A stretch of DNA of 64,000 nt, from the NCBI GenBank assembly GCA_015680685.1, contig MNCI01005255.1, positions 758,316-822,315 on the forward strand, written 5' to 3'. The first letter of the stretch is position 1; every line of letters starts with the position of its first letter. Below are positions 46,791 to 58,319 of the stretch, in pieces. This DNA is from Gnetum montanum. Lineage: Eukaryota > Streptophyta > Gnetopsida > Gnetales > Gnetaceae. A program made the translations under genes and the position numbers. Below the pieces are notes generated by a model. That model had not been told where the DNA came from. It made no database searches and saw nothing but the letters and a program-made list of their open reading frames with translations.

Positions 46791-48260
46791 TTGAATTGTT
46801 GGGAAAATTAGCTATCATCATGAATATATCCTAGTGGTTGTTTTTTGCAATATAATTTTAGACATTCATGTGTAACTACTTGAACCAATGCTATTCTAGG
46901 TTGCTCACATCTTTCCTATACATGATGTCAAGTGTGATGGTGGCCTGGAAAATTTTCCACAATTGTCCTAGAAGTCTTTTATTCCTATACAATGGACAAT
47001 ACTTAATTGGATACAATAAGACAAGATCAAATATGATTATTATTAATCAGTTACAAAATGGTTTGTTGATTAATTTTGGAAATATTACTATCCACCTATG
47101 GTAAATAATGTTTTGAACCAGCCAGTTGTTTATGAGTTTCATCTTATCTTTTGGAATGTATTTCATGTATTGTAGTAATTTCTATAGCCTAATCTTCTTA
47201 TTAGAAAATAGTTGCATAAATCGACCTACTAAGATATTTAGCTCTGAATGAATCATAACAGTCCCTATGTTGAATGTTGTTGCACATGTAAGTACTAAAA
47301 GTAGCAAAGGATTCTTTTGATCCTTACTTCGTAGTTGAAAGCCCTCCTTGATGTTCTTTATTAAATATGAATGTCCTATCCTAGCTATACCTTTTATGAT
47401 AGGAGAAAATGGCTAACAAGTGTGCTACTATCAATGATAATTCCTAGATATCAAGTAGTGCACTTGTCTCTACCTCTTTCCAAGCATTGTCAATGTGATC
47501 ATGGAAAAAAATTACAATGGAGGTTATGGCTACTACCATGTTTTGAAAATTGAAAGAAATGACATTACATGCTTCATACTATTATCACTTGGATATGTTG
47601 TAGATCATTGGTATTAAAAGTCATATCTCATGTGCCCAACTTCATGTACTGATTGATGGATAGAGTTGACCTTCCAAATAGCCTATTTTGTAATAATACT
47701 TTGAGGTTGTGCTCTACTCCAGCTTGTTCTACTATGAATACTAGTTCCTCCATTACAGCCTCTTCTCTAGCACGTAATAGTTCCTCATTGAAGTCCACTA
47801 AGAAGTTACTGGTAACATCAATCTACATGGATAGTAACTTCTACTATATTTCTTCATCAAAGAGTTTGAGCTCAATAAAAAATCACAAAAACATATAGGC
47901 AACAACAACCATGATCAATAGTAATAAATGTATTTATCTTCATCTTATGCATGTGTGATAGAGAACCTTTGAAATGGTCAAATAATTATTAGAACCTCCA
48001 TTTATTTTTATATTTTCCTTGCATGTTTTGGATTACATGTATAGTTTTAAGTATAGAAAAGTAGCATTAGATGATCTAGTGCTAAAGGTTGGAGCATGTA
48101 TGCTTTTATGATCATCATAAAGTTTTCACCTTATTCATCATCCTCCACATTGATGTCTAAGCTTCACACCTTCTTGGACACCTACATGGATACATTCAAG
48201 AGCACATTTTTGTTATGACACATCACCAAAAGGAATTCTGATAACATGTGGTAGATCTTC
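46790..48260 (-). pseudogene. Decayed minus-strand coding region, unrecognised
   Basis: Read on the minus strand, several adjacent stretches are open and protein-like: about 47830-47650 (VDFNEELLRAREEAVMEELV), 47545-47390 (a hydrophobic stretch starting VVAITSIVIFFHDHIDNAW), 47400-46880 (LLLLVLTCATTFNIGTVMIH, then MKLINNWLVQNI, YRNKRLLGQLW). A block near 48290-48140 (NAMKIYHMLSEFLL) may belong upstream. Most breaks are single TAG/TGA/TAA codons within otherwise open sequence. Hydrophobic stretches suggest a membrane protein or transposon product. I do not recognise the family. Confidence 0.35.
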
Positions 48261-49639
48261 ATGGCATTAATGTCCTATTCCATGATGGAGTTCATGATGA
48301 GCTTATGTACATTGGAAGCATAAGCTCATTACTATCTCAATCACTAGCTATCTCCTACAACATAATGTGAAAGGATTCCAACCTCTACCTTGATCTTCTA
48401 GTATACTTCTCTATGTACTAGATCACAACATACTTATTTAGCATAGGTTGTCTATCAGTGTTTAGCCTTCACACTTATGATATTAGATGATTATGATCAT
48501 TTAGCAAGGGATTGTTCCATCATGGCTCTAACTTGAATTCATTATTATCATCAATGTATAGGGTAGAGGCATTAACCTATAGTGACCAGGGGGTGTTATA
48601 ACTAGAACTAGAAACAATGTAAGACATACATTCAAAAGATTAAGAAAACTTGGTAACTTCAACATCAAGTACCTACTTAATTTTCTTCTAGGACTCCTTC
48701 ATAGGTAGTCACTCCTTTCATACTTGGTATGCTACTAAACACAATTTATCAGCTTTTCAAAGTCATGATTAAGGCCTACAATACTAATCATTTATTCAAA
48801 TAATATGTGTGGGTGGATGATAAAGTTGAGATGGTCAATCTATGAAATGAATTGTTGTCAAATGCTATAGAATTGCATATTAGCATGTAACAATCCACAT
48901 CTTTGTACATTATAGTATTTCCAACACCATTAAACTTGGAGTTTCATAAATTAAGCTATTAAGGAACTCCTTTATGCTATCCACTATAGTAACATCATTC
49001 TAATAAAGGTTATTTATGTCAAGGTTGTTAGATAAAAAGAGGAATATGTGCATGTGTGGTAAATCATGATGTTACTATTTGTATATTGCCCAATAATCCT
49101 CCATTTAAAATCTACTTTATAGCACAAACTAGAAGAATTCCTAGTATCTCATGTACATCAAGTAGCACATATTGTGCAAGCACTTGATTATCTTCTTAAT
49201 CATCTCTTCTACAAACTCTACAAGATCTCATTGAGCATTAGTCCATGTAGCTTTGGCTCATGCATGTTTGTAGCACTCAATGTGAAAGAAATTATGGGCA
49301 TTTCCACCTAGGACATCATATCAAGTCACTTTAAGCAACACTTGATTAGTAGATGCATGTGCTATATAAGATCATCCTAAACGACATTAATTTCTCTACT
49401 ATATGACTTTGATGATCTAGGTTTAGCTTGCACCATAGCTCCTCCATTATCAAAATTATTAGAGATCAATAGTACAATAAGGTTCCTCTAAGTAGAATGT
49501 AATAGAAATTCCAACTTCATTGATTTTGATTTTGTCCATCACAAGTGAACTATGAGTTGTAGGATAGTTGTGGTTTGTAATTCCACAAGTTGTGGTATTT
49601 TACCATAGGTTATGATGATTAATCATAGGTTATGATTAG
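48260..49639 (+). other. AT-rich flank of element D
   Basis: No gene. Close to the D insertion (49550-49640) a short motif like ACCATAGGTTATGATTA recurs. Similar motifs continue on the far side of D (56940-57240), so D inserted into a degenerate simple repeat. Confidence 0.5.
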
Positions 49640-49644
49640 GTCAT

Positions 49645-50609
49645 TGATGAGTGGCGAGGTACCTGTACACTCAACCATACAAAATGAGCGTAGCATGCGC
49701 GATCCGATCAAACTCCGCAGACTAAATGCCTAACGTCGCAAGGAACACTTGGGGTTAATTGTTCGTTGTCTTCCCAGACTTACTTGTTGTTATCACGGTG
49801 TATGGTTAAGTAAGTCCGAGGTATATGATTTTTTTGGTCTTTTCAGGTTTATCTCCTATGCTAAGGGGTGAAGGGTTGAGAAAATTAACTAAATCTAACT
49901 AATGTCCTAAGTCTAAATTAACTAGCGTCAACATCCATTCCCACTTGCCATACACACCCTGAATTGTGCAACTGTGGCTACCAAACGCTAATCATTATTG
50001 GGATTGCCACACATAACGCACGTGCTCGAAGCAGTCATACTGAGGCACCTAACTAGCCTAAGTGTGACAAGCAGCCAATTCCTTGACTAGCCGTACACAT
50101 CCGTAGATGCCCGTAATGAAGTCGTACTTGTCCCACGTTCTAGAAGGTAAGGGTGAGAGAATCTAATCACGATGAGTAGTCGATTCCTTGGCTAGCCGTA
50201 CACGTTCATCAACGCTCGTAACCAAGTCGTACTCATGTCGCATTACTAGGACAGCAATAAATAACATTAAATAAACCTATCCATGCACTACAAGGTTTAT
50301 TCACAAAGCTCGTCTTTATTGTCATACACAACTTGCGTTTAGGTACAAAGCTGCTCGAATAAAGAACCATTCACTTGGGGGACTCCTACTGCGGGCACAT
50401 GGAAAATATTCTATCTTTGGGGTGATCAATCCACCAAAGCTTCGCTACTTCTAGCCTAGGATCAAATGAGGGGAGTGCCGCCTCTTATTTATAGATTTGG
50501 CGGCGGACTGTGATATCGTGTACGCGATATCATAGGGAATGACGCGATATCGCGTACGCAATATTGCAAGGGATGCAATATCGCAGCTTGTGCATATCGC
50601 GTCTCATCA
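49645..50609 (-). repeat. 3' LTR of element D
   Basis: In sense orientation starts TGATGAGACGCG and ends CCACTCATCA. Preceded (in sense) by the polypurine segment CAGTCATGGGGGTA (plus 50610-50623). It carries a cluster of GATATCGCG/GTACGCGATATC boxes that is about 65 nt longer than in the 5' LTR. Confidence 0.9.
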
Positions 50610-52391
50610 TACCCCCATGACTGAATAAAAACTCGTCCTTGAGTTCCTTACAATAATATCAGGTAGGTATGGAATTATTGAGGGGAATGGAACTAATGGG
50701 ATGACATGTGAACGAATCATTATTACAAGACTTGACAAGATTGGTGTTCATGACAACAAGGGTGAACACCTTATTACAATGACATCAGGCCTTTGTTGGC
50801 AACTGGGAGAGAAAGAGAGAGACAAGAGAAGAGAAGAAATAAGAAAGGTCTTGCTATTGCCAATGCCTAGATTGTGCCTTCCGTTGTCCATCTGTAAGCG
50901 CATCATCAATCATGCTCCTTGCATAGTTGCTTCAGCATCGCTCCATTCCAAGTGTTTGCTCCAGATCCACTTCGTTGTTGTATGATTGCCATCTACACAC
51001 ACAACACAATCATATATTAGCAAGGGTAATTGAATCATTAAGTAATTAATACCTTGCTTCGGTGTAAGTCCATTGGCTAGGTTGTGGTATGGCTGATATG
51101 GACCTGGGAAGATGTAGTAATGATGACTACCGAAGGTGTAGGGGTTAGGAAGAAAAACAAAAAAATTTGAGGCTTAGGAGAAAAATTGAAAAATCAGGCC
51201 CCGTACCCCCATGACTAATCGCGAACCTCTGGTAGCATGAGAATGGAGAAAGAAAAGAAGTAAGAAAGATAGGTAAAAAGGGACAACTAGGACATCGATT
51301 AAAAGAGATGTCAAGATGAAAATGAACAAAATAAAATCAATTGCAAAATGTTAAGAAAAAGAAGTTAACTAATGTTCCAAATAGGAATGCTAGTGGGTCC
51401 TCCCCAAAGTAGCCTCATGCCGTTAGTGCCCTGACAATCCCACATTCAAAGAGTCCATAGGCTCTGGGAATGTCCTTTGGAACAAGAGTTAAAGTTTTAA
51501 CTGTAAGAATTTACCAAAAAGAAAAAAATGTATCTACAAAAATATACACTAATGATACAATCGGCAATGAGGTGAATAATGGAGAGAAGAGTGGAAAGAA
51601 GAGGATGGAATGGAATCCCAAGGACAAGGTGGTGTACAGCCCCTTGTGTATTATATGATTAATGTGACTTGGTAATTCTCATTCCAACTCCAGCTCAAAC
51701 CAACCACTTCCAGTGATGTCGCATCAATGCATTCGGTTAAACCATCCACTTGGACAACGAGGATGCATCTTCGAAGAGCCACCACCATTCTGATGAAACA
51801 AAAAAGAGAACAGGAAGTGATAAGGGCCTTAGTTATAGGAAACACTTTTGTTCCATAACCAGTGCTTGTAGCCCAACTTTTATTTCGTCTAAGGGGTGTG
51901 CTTTGAATCCTCACTTTGGTGTTTTTTTTTTCTATTTTTCGTTTTTATGCGTGAGGACCACACCATGCAAAGACTTTTTATTTTTATTGTCTCAGCTTCT
52001 GATAATTAAGTAACATCGGAATGGTAAGACAACTCAAGAAGGGAACATCCAAGCACCGAAGAGAATGACTAACACAAAAGCACCAAGTTCCCTTGAAGTC
52101 ACACCCTTTGCAATCCTTGAGTCCTTCCTTAGTTTGAGAAATACCCAGTCACTGATTCATTAAAGTTCTGATTAAAAAGGGGAATGTACATTTCCAAGCC
52201 AAGAGAACCCATAGAAATTGGTGAATGGATGGATGAAGTGATCTCATTGCCTGCCATATCAAAAGAAACATACCTTAGTATCAACATTGTAACTTAAAGG
52301 TAAAAACCAAACATTAGCAATCAATGAAAAATAGTTCATCCCATCGGCTTGAACACTTATTGGGTGGCGAACTTACATGGTGGATGGTGCA

Positions 52392-52433
<42 letters not shown>

Positions 52434-52823
52434 TAGAAAAAGTATAACAATGGTGTTAAAAAAAACAAGAAATTTTAAAGAAATTTGTAAAACAAAAATG
52501 TGTAAAACAAAAATGTTGTAAAACAAAAACTGAAAAAGAACTAGGGGCCCCATATGGTTAGCATAGGTGGCCATCTCCCCCATGACTGAGTTGTGAAATA
52601 TGGAGCATCTATTTGAATTTTGTAAAAGTGCCCAACTTCTCCCAATTGATGATCTTAAGTTGAGGGGTGGAAGTTGGCGATGCTCATGTTCTAATTTGTC
52701 TATGCCACGGTTGTTGGCGTGAGTTTCCTCAGTTCGTTCCATGCATATTTTTCTGCTCCTACGAGTAGCTGTCAACCACGGGGTGTCTACTACTTCTTGT
52801 GTGGTTGCTACATACAGGCATCT
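50610..52823 (-). other. 3' noncoding region of element D
   Basis: Contains the conserved ACTTTGGGGAGGACCCAC block (plus 51392-51409), a stretch matching C just after its integrase (GGGGGAGATGG, plus about 52573), and a (CA)n microsatellite. A 153-codon frame at 52314-52775 reads partly through the microsatellite and has no domain. I do not call it a gene. Confidence 0.6.
52395..52431 (+). repeat. (AC)n microsatellite
   Basis: Eighteen uninterrupted AC dinucleotides within the 3' region of element D. Confidence 0.95.
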
Positions 52824-53846
52824 TTATTGCAGAGTTTCTTGGGCACACCTGTGACATGGAGACATTTCCTCCATGTCATCACCTGATGAATCACTATATG
52901 TGATGCATGGAACTATCCTCTTCTTGATCTTTCCACATATGTTTATCTTAGAGATTTCCAAGGAAAGATTGCGAATCCTAAGGCATGCGTCTACTGTGCT
53001 TAGCCATGTCCTTCCCATTATAATTGGGAAGTCCCCTTCGTTGTTGTTAACTTCGAACACCAGAAAGTCAGTTGGGTAGGACCAACCACATACAGTGGTA
53101 ATAACATCCTCCACAAATCCTAAGGGAATGGTGATGGACTGGTTTGCCAGCTCTAGTTGGATATTGCTCTTCTTAAGTTGTGGTAGGTTCCAGGCGTGAT
53201 ACATCTTTTGCGAAATTAAGTTGACTCCGGAACCTGAGTCAATAAGAGCCCGATGTGGTGCATTTCCAATGATCTGTAAATAAATAAAGGGACTCCCAGG
53301 GTTAGTTAGTTTCATGGAAAGGTGGCCTACCTTGATCCAGTCAGTTACGGTATGTGTTAACATAATCGTATGTGTTACGCTCTGTTGGACTGAAGGGTTC
53401 TCTAAAGTGTTAGTGGTTAGAGGCCTATACATGTACCCATTCGCTTGTTGTTGCGAGAGTTTGTCTGGGCTCCTAGTCCTAAAAAAGGATCTCTTCTTTG
53501 TACAATTGGTAGGACCAGTACCCGGTTGGATATTTACATGCTGAATATTTACAGCTCTCGTGGCGTGACGCTGTTGTGGTTGAGTAGGTAATTCCCCTTG
53601 CATTGTTGGAACAGGTTGTGTTACGGGAACTACCTGAGGTGGAAGAGGTGCAGATGGATTAGGAAGATGATGTGGGTATGGAGTGCCTCCTGGAGGAGAA
53701 GGTGTCCTTCGAAAGTATTCCCGAGCGTGGTAGTGACGGTTGGGGATTGCGTGACCCATAGAGTCACTTGGAGAAATTGGTTGCTGCACATAATAACCAT
53801 AAGGGTCGGGCTGCCGGTAAGGGTACTGATGTGTTGGTGGTGGCAT
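52824..53846 (-). CDS. pro: Element D protease with Pro/Gln-rich leader
   Basis: 340-codon open frame. The first 130 residues are Pro/Gln/His-rich. From about residue 165 it has an Athila-type retropepsin: TNPGSPFIYLQIIG, IDSGSGVNLISQKMY with an intact D-S-G, and GDFPIIMGRTWLS. A short tail VPCITYSDSSGDDMEE ends at the stop, and no RT follows. The protease frame is the best preserved ORF of the Athila-type elements here, which suggests the element was mobile not long ago with RT and integrase supplied in trans. Confidence 0.85.
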   Translation of the reverse strand: MPPPTHQYPYRQPDPYGYYVQQPISPSDSMGHAIPNRHYHAREYFRRTPSPPGGTPYPHHLPNPSAPLPPQVVPVTQPVPTMQGELPTQPQQRHATRAVNIQHVNIQPGTGPTNCTKKRSFFRTRSPDKLSQQQANGYMYRPLTTNTLENPSVQQSVTHTIMLTHTVTDWIKVGHLSMKLTNPGSPFIYLQIIGNAPHRALIDSGSGVNLISQKMYHAWNLPQLKKSNIQLELANQSITIPLGFVEDVITTVCGWSYPTDFLVFEVNNNEGDFPIIMGRTWLSTVDACLRIRNLSLEISKINICGKIKKRIVPCITYSDSSGDDMEEMSPCHRCAQETLQ

Positions 53847-54023
53847 CCCCCATGACTATGGGTATTGCCACTACTGATGTTGTCCAATAGGCTATGGAGG
53901 TGTTCCACTTGGGTAATATGTTAAGGGTTGGTGGAACTGCCTCGGGTTACCTTGTGGATAAGGTAACCTTTGGGGTGTCTGCTATTGATTAAGTCTTGGA
54001 TTTAGTGCATACACCCCAGACTC

Positions 54024-55891
54024 CTATAGATGTGAGATAATTGGGCAACATCCCTTAGGATGGTCATAGTAGCAGACCTCACATCCACTATCATTGTCTA
54101 AATCAGAATTCACAGCCTCATCGGAGATAGGAATTTTTCCCTTACCCTTGTTATGTGCAGGGCTTAAGTTTCTCCTCTTGTTTTTGCCTTTGTCACTACC
54201 TTGTTCTACCTTACACTCTTCTACAATTTTCAAGACTGTTTCAATTCTTGAGTCTAAGGAATTCCACATTTGATCTACTTTAGCCAATACCTCGGTTGTT
54301 AACTTTTGGATCGGCGCAGTTTTTCGATTCACCAACTCTACGAGTGGTGACTCATCCTCCTCATCACAGAATTTCACTCCCTTCTTGCAAAGGGAGGGAT
54401 CGCAGTTGTATTCTTTCATACTTTCCCTCTTACGTAGCTCACCCTCTTCTTACGCTACTTGTTCCAACAATCTTTCAACTTCATGGGCTCTCAGTTGGAA
54501 ATGTCTCCCTTGGGCGTATGTCTTAAGAGTTCTTCTTGTTTCATTTCTTAGCCCATCCACGATGTGGCGAAGTTGATCCTGCTTAGCGTACCCATGGCTC
54601 GGGCAACGATGTAGCAATGTATAGTAACGGGCCATGGCAGCATCCAAGGATTCATAAGCACCTTGTTTCCAGCCTTGGATCTGCTTATGCAAATTGGACA
54701 CTCTGGAGTACGTTTGATATTTGTTGGTGAACAGTTCAAGCATCGTACTCCACCTCCTGATGGTTTCTGGTTCTAAGGATCGGTACCAGCTCTCTACTTC
54801 TTTAGTGAGTGTCCTTGGGAACAACTTGAGCTTCTGCCACTCATTATCTATATTTTTCAAGGAACAAGCATCGTGGAATGCCTATAAATGATGTTGAGAA
54901 TCAGCGTTGTATCCCCCTTCAAAATGTGGAATATTATTTATGTCCAAACGCTTGATCCTGCTATCTTTTAAGTGCCTTGTGGGGATCCTAACTACCTCTA
55001 TGATATCTAGCATGCTTTGGGTTGCGAGTAGGGGTTTTTCATGATCATCTCTTTCATGACATCTGTGATGCCTACGTGGTGGTTCCCTACTCTTCCTATG
55101 TCCTTGCCCTTGTCCTAACTCCTCTTGACTTTCCTGTCGAGGTCTTTCATCTACTTAACTTTTACCCTCTCCGTTGTGCTCACGGTGGTCGCGCCCAAAT
55201 GTGGAAGGAGAGTGTGAATGATGAGATGAAGGAGAAAAGGAAGGTGATCCATCACTATGGCGATGTTTCTTATCTTCTCTTCGGCTGCTTCGGCCCCGAT
55301 CGTTGTAACGATCTAAGTGTCTGTCCTTAGTGTGAGTGGTTGTTCCTGCCATGAACAGTTGGTGTTCATGGGGATCAGAGCCTATAGCATGTACAGTTGA
55401 TTAGAGGCCCTGATGCCTAACCTCTTCACCATTGTGAGGAGGAGGAACATCATTTTCTAAGAAATCCATGTGAGGGGTTCCTCATCTCCTATTTCACTAA
55501 GGACATGGGGGACCTTGCCCTTCAACAATGAATGTTGGCTCTTCTGCCTTTCATCCCGAATATGTTGGGCATTTGTGGGATGACAATCCCTTGTGTCAAA
55601 GTCATCCATAACGTATTCCGCAAATAGTTCTTGCATGCCAATTTGTGCCAAGGCATGGAAGAGCATGTTAGGGACTGATCGATCTGGGCTTAACACAATG
55701 TTACCTTGCAAATCTCTCCACCGCAATTGTTCTTCTTGATGGAGAATAAAAGTAAAATTAGGCACATACTCATCGGGATGAGTATATGTCACCTTAGATT
55801 GCGGAGGACATGGCTAATTTTGGTTATGTGTATGTTGCTGACTGTCTTCTGTGTTATCCTTAGGTGAGTTAACCTTATGAGAAGAAGCCAT
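54024..55891 (-). pseudogene. gag: Element D gag, broken by frameshifts
   Basis: Start ATG at 55891-55889, equivalent to the start in E. Open stretches in order on the minus strand: 55792-55457 (TYTHPDEYVPNFTF, DERQKSQHSLLKGKVP), 55352-55155 (His/Arg/Ser-rich), 54860-54450 (capsid core: EWQKLKLFPRTL, SLEPETIRRWSTML) and 54419-54024 (Lys-rich, coiled-coil-like, ending with a Cys/His cluster CEVCYYDHPKGCCP). Frameshifts near 55450 and 55100 and stops separate them. The order is the same in C and E. Confidence 0.8.
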
Positions 55892-56013
55892 TTTATTGGT
55901 GTGCCATTCACCGTTATATATGTTCTTGTTTAACTAATTAACCCAAAGGTTCGTTAAGGCTCACAACGATGTGAAAGGTTTCCTAATGTTCTAATTGGTG
56001 TAAAAACACTTAG

Positions 56014-56031
56014 TCCCCAGCAACGGTGCCA
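56014..56031 (-). other. Primer binding site of element D
   Basis: In sense orientation TGGCACCGTTGCTGGGGA, two nt after the 5' LTR. Two changes from the intact site in E. Confidence 0.85.
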
Positions 56032-56032
56032 A

Positions 56033-56932
56033 TGATGAGTGGTGAGGTACCCCTCCACTCAACCATACGAAATGAGCGTAGCATGCACGATCCGGTCGAA
56101 CTCCATAGACTAAATGCCTAACGCCGCAAGGAACACTTGGGGTTAATTGTTCGTTGTCTTCCCAGACTTACTTGTTGTTGTCACAGTGTATGGTTAAGTA
56201 AGTTCAAGGTATATGATTTTTTTGGTCTTTTTAGATTTATCTCCTATGATAAGGGGTGAAGGATTGAGAAAACTAACTAACTCTAACTAATGTTCTAAGT
56301 CTAAATTAACTAGCGTCAGCATCCGTTCCCACTTGCCATACACACCCTGAACTGTGCAACTGTGGCTACCAAATGCTAATCGTTACTGGGATTACCACAC
56401 GTAACGTACGTGCTCGAAGTGGTCGTACTGAGGCATCTAACTAGCCTAAGTGTGACAAGCAGCCGATTCCTTGACTAGCCGTACACATCCATAGATGCTC
56501 GTAATGAAGTCGTACTTGTCCCACATTCTAGGAGGTAAGGGTGAGAGAATCTAATCGCGATGAGTAGCCGATTCCTTGGCTAGCTGTACACGTTTGTCAA
56601 CGCTCGTAACCAAGTCGTACTCATGCCACGTTACTAGGAAAGCAATAAATAACATTAAATAAACCTATCCATGCACTACAAGGTTTATCCACAAAGCTCG
56701 TCTTTATTGCCATACACAACTTGTGTTTAGGTACAAAGATGCTCGAATAAAGAACCATTCACTTGGGGGACTCCTACTGCGGGCACATGGAAAATATTCT
56801 ATCTCTGGGGTGATCAATCCACCAGAGCTTCGCTACTTCTAGCCTAGGATCAAATGAGGGGAGTGCCACCTCTTATTTATAGATTTGGCGGTGGACTGCG
56901 ATATCGTGGCTTGTGCATATCGCGTCTCATCA
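56033..56932 (-). repeat. 5' LTR of element D
   Basis: Same ends as the 3' LTR. TATAAATAA in sense at plus 56873-56881. Only one GATATCG cluster remains in U3 next to CTTGTGCATATCGCG. Confidence 0.9.
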
Positions 56933-56937
56933 GTCAT

Positions 56938-58300
56938 GCTATGATATCATGAGACCACCATAGATTATGATCTATTAAAAATAAAAAATAAAATAAAATT
57001 ATCTGAGTTACAATTTAACCACAAGTTATCATTAGGTCATGGTAAATGTTCTAGACTTTGTAGTACCTCTTATAATTCAAATTGGGTCTTACAAGTTGAC
57101 CATGACTTATAGAGCTATTGAAACTTTAAATCATGAATGAACCATGAGTTATGTTAACTAATCATGGATCATGTAAGGTTGTGGTAAGGTCATGGCCATC
57201 TAGAAATTTTACTATCTTTACCATGAGTCATGGGAAAGTTATGGTTTTGTAGAAAATATAGGTGATGAAATAAATTTTGGGAGCAATTTGGGCAAATATG
57301 AGGACTTAAAATTGACAACATGGACTAAAAACATGTTCTACAAACTCTATACATGTTGAGGCAAGCTTTAATTAAGAAATAAACATCAAATGTACCTTCA
57401 ATTTGACATATGATTGCTAGGTGTACAAAATCCACATAAACATGCATAAATTCTTGAATCCTCACTCAAATGACTTCAAATGCCTTTATAACCTTGACAT
57501 AAACATGAGAAAATAGTCTCATCATCTAAAGAATCTTGGAACAAACTCATGTAAAATATTTATAAGTATTTACATGAAATAAGATGAAATCCTTCAACAT
57601 AAACATGAAATAAGAGAGATTAGCTTGAATCTAAAATTTGGGAGTGAATCCCTTACAATAGAGCATTAAACCACTTCTAAAAACTTTAGGAATTTATTAA
57701 AAACATGAGAAAACATGTAATTACATAAAAAACGTAAACGAGTGAAATTTGAACATGCAGGTAAGAAAAATGTGAAAATGCGTAAAATGAAAAATAAAAC
57801 TATAAGATAAGTGCATGTGAGAACTTAAGAGAAGAATCCATAAAAGAGGGATTTACTCCTCAAGATGTAAGAATCATGCTATAATAATGTAAGAAAGAAA
57901 AAGTGGAGAAGCTAAAAGAACTTTTCCAAGCATACAAATATTACACAAGAATACTCAAAAATTGAAGGAAGGAAGAGCCTCTATTTACTTTAAATCATAA
58001 TGAAAAGAAAGTTACAATCAAAAGGCTTCACCCCAATTTATGCTTTTTTATGGAGGAATTTGCCTGTTGGAATATGGATCATACATAAAGGCTCTTGATC
58101 CCTTGCTTTTTTTAGCATTTTATTTAATTCCTAAACTTCTAAGATCCTTTTTTTTGTTCAAAAAAAGATAATTATAACTCCTAATATATTAAAGTAAACA
58201 TACCAACATCAAAGTAAAGACTACTACTACTTTCTAATATACTAAACATAAAATAAAATAGATATGAAGAACTTAGGAGGCATACACTCATACTTTTTCT
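56938..58300 (+). other. AT-rich intergenic DNA
   Basis: Starts with simple-sequence AAAAT repeats (56970-56998) and degenerate CATGAGTTATG-like motifs to about 57240. The rest is A-rich with no recognisable gene. Confidence 0.5.
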
Positions 58301-58319
58301 AACACACTCTCCTTTATTA

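Larger units (their letters stand above)
49645..56932 (-). mobile_element. Element D: non-autonomous Athila-like retrotransposon (Gag-protease only)
   Basis: Complete structure on the minus strand: 5' LTR 56033-56932, primer binding site, gag, protease, 3' noncoding region, polypurine tract and 3' LTR 49645-50609, with a perfect target duplication GTCAT at 49640-49644 and 56933-56937. Between the protease end (52824) and the 3' region no RT, RNase H or integrase motif is present. In C that interval is about 3 kb. The LTRs show roughly 15 differences in the first 185 aligned bases, mostly transitions. Confidence 0.9.

Noticed and set aside
52314-52775. 153-codon minus-strand frame in element D
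   Set aside because: It runs through an (AC)n microsatellite and low-complexity Phe/Leu sequence and has no counterpart frame in C, so it is not called a gene or env-like ORF.
54024-54540. Cys/His cluster in element D as a host zinc-finger gene
   Set aside because: It is continuous with the Gag blocks of D in order and orientation, so it is the Gag nucleocapsid-like end.
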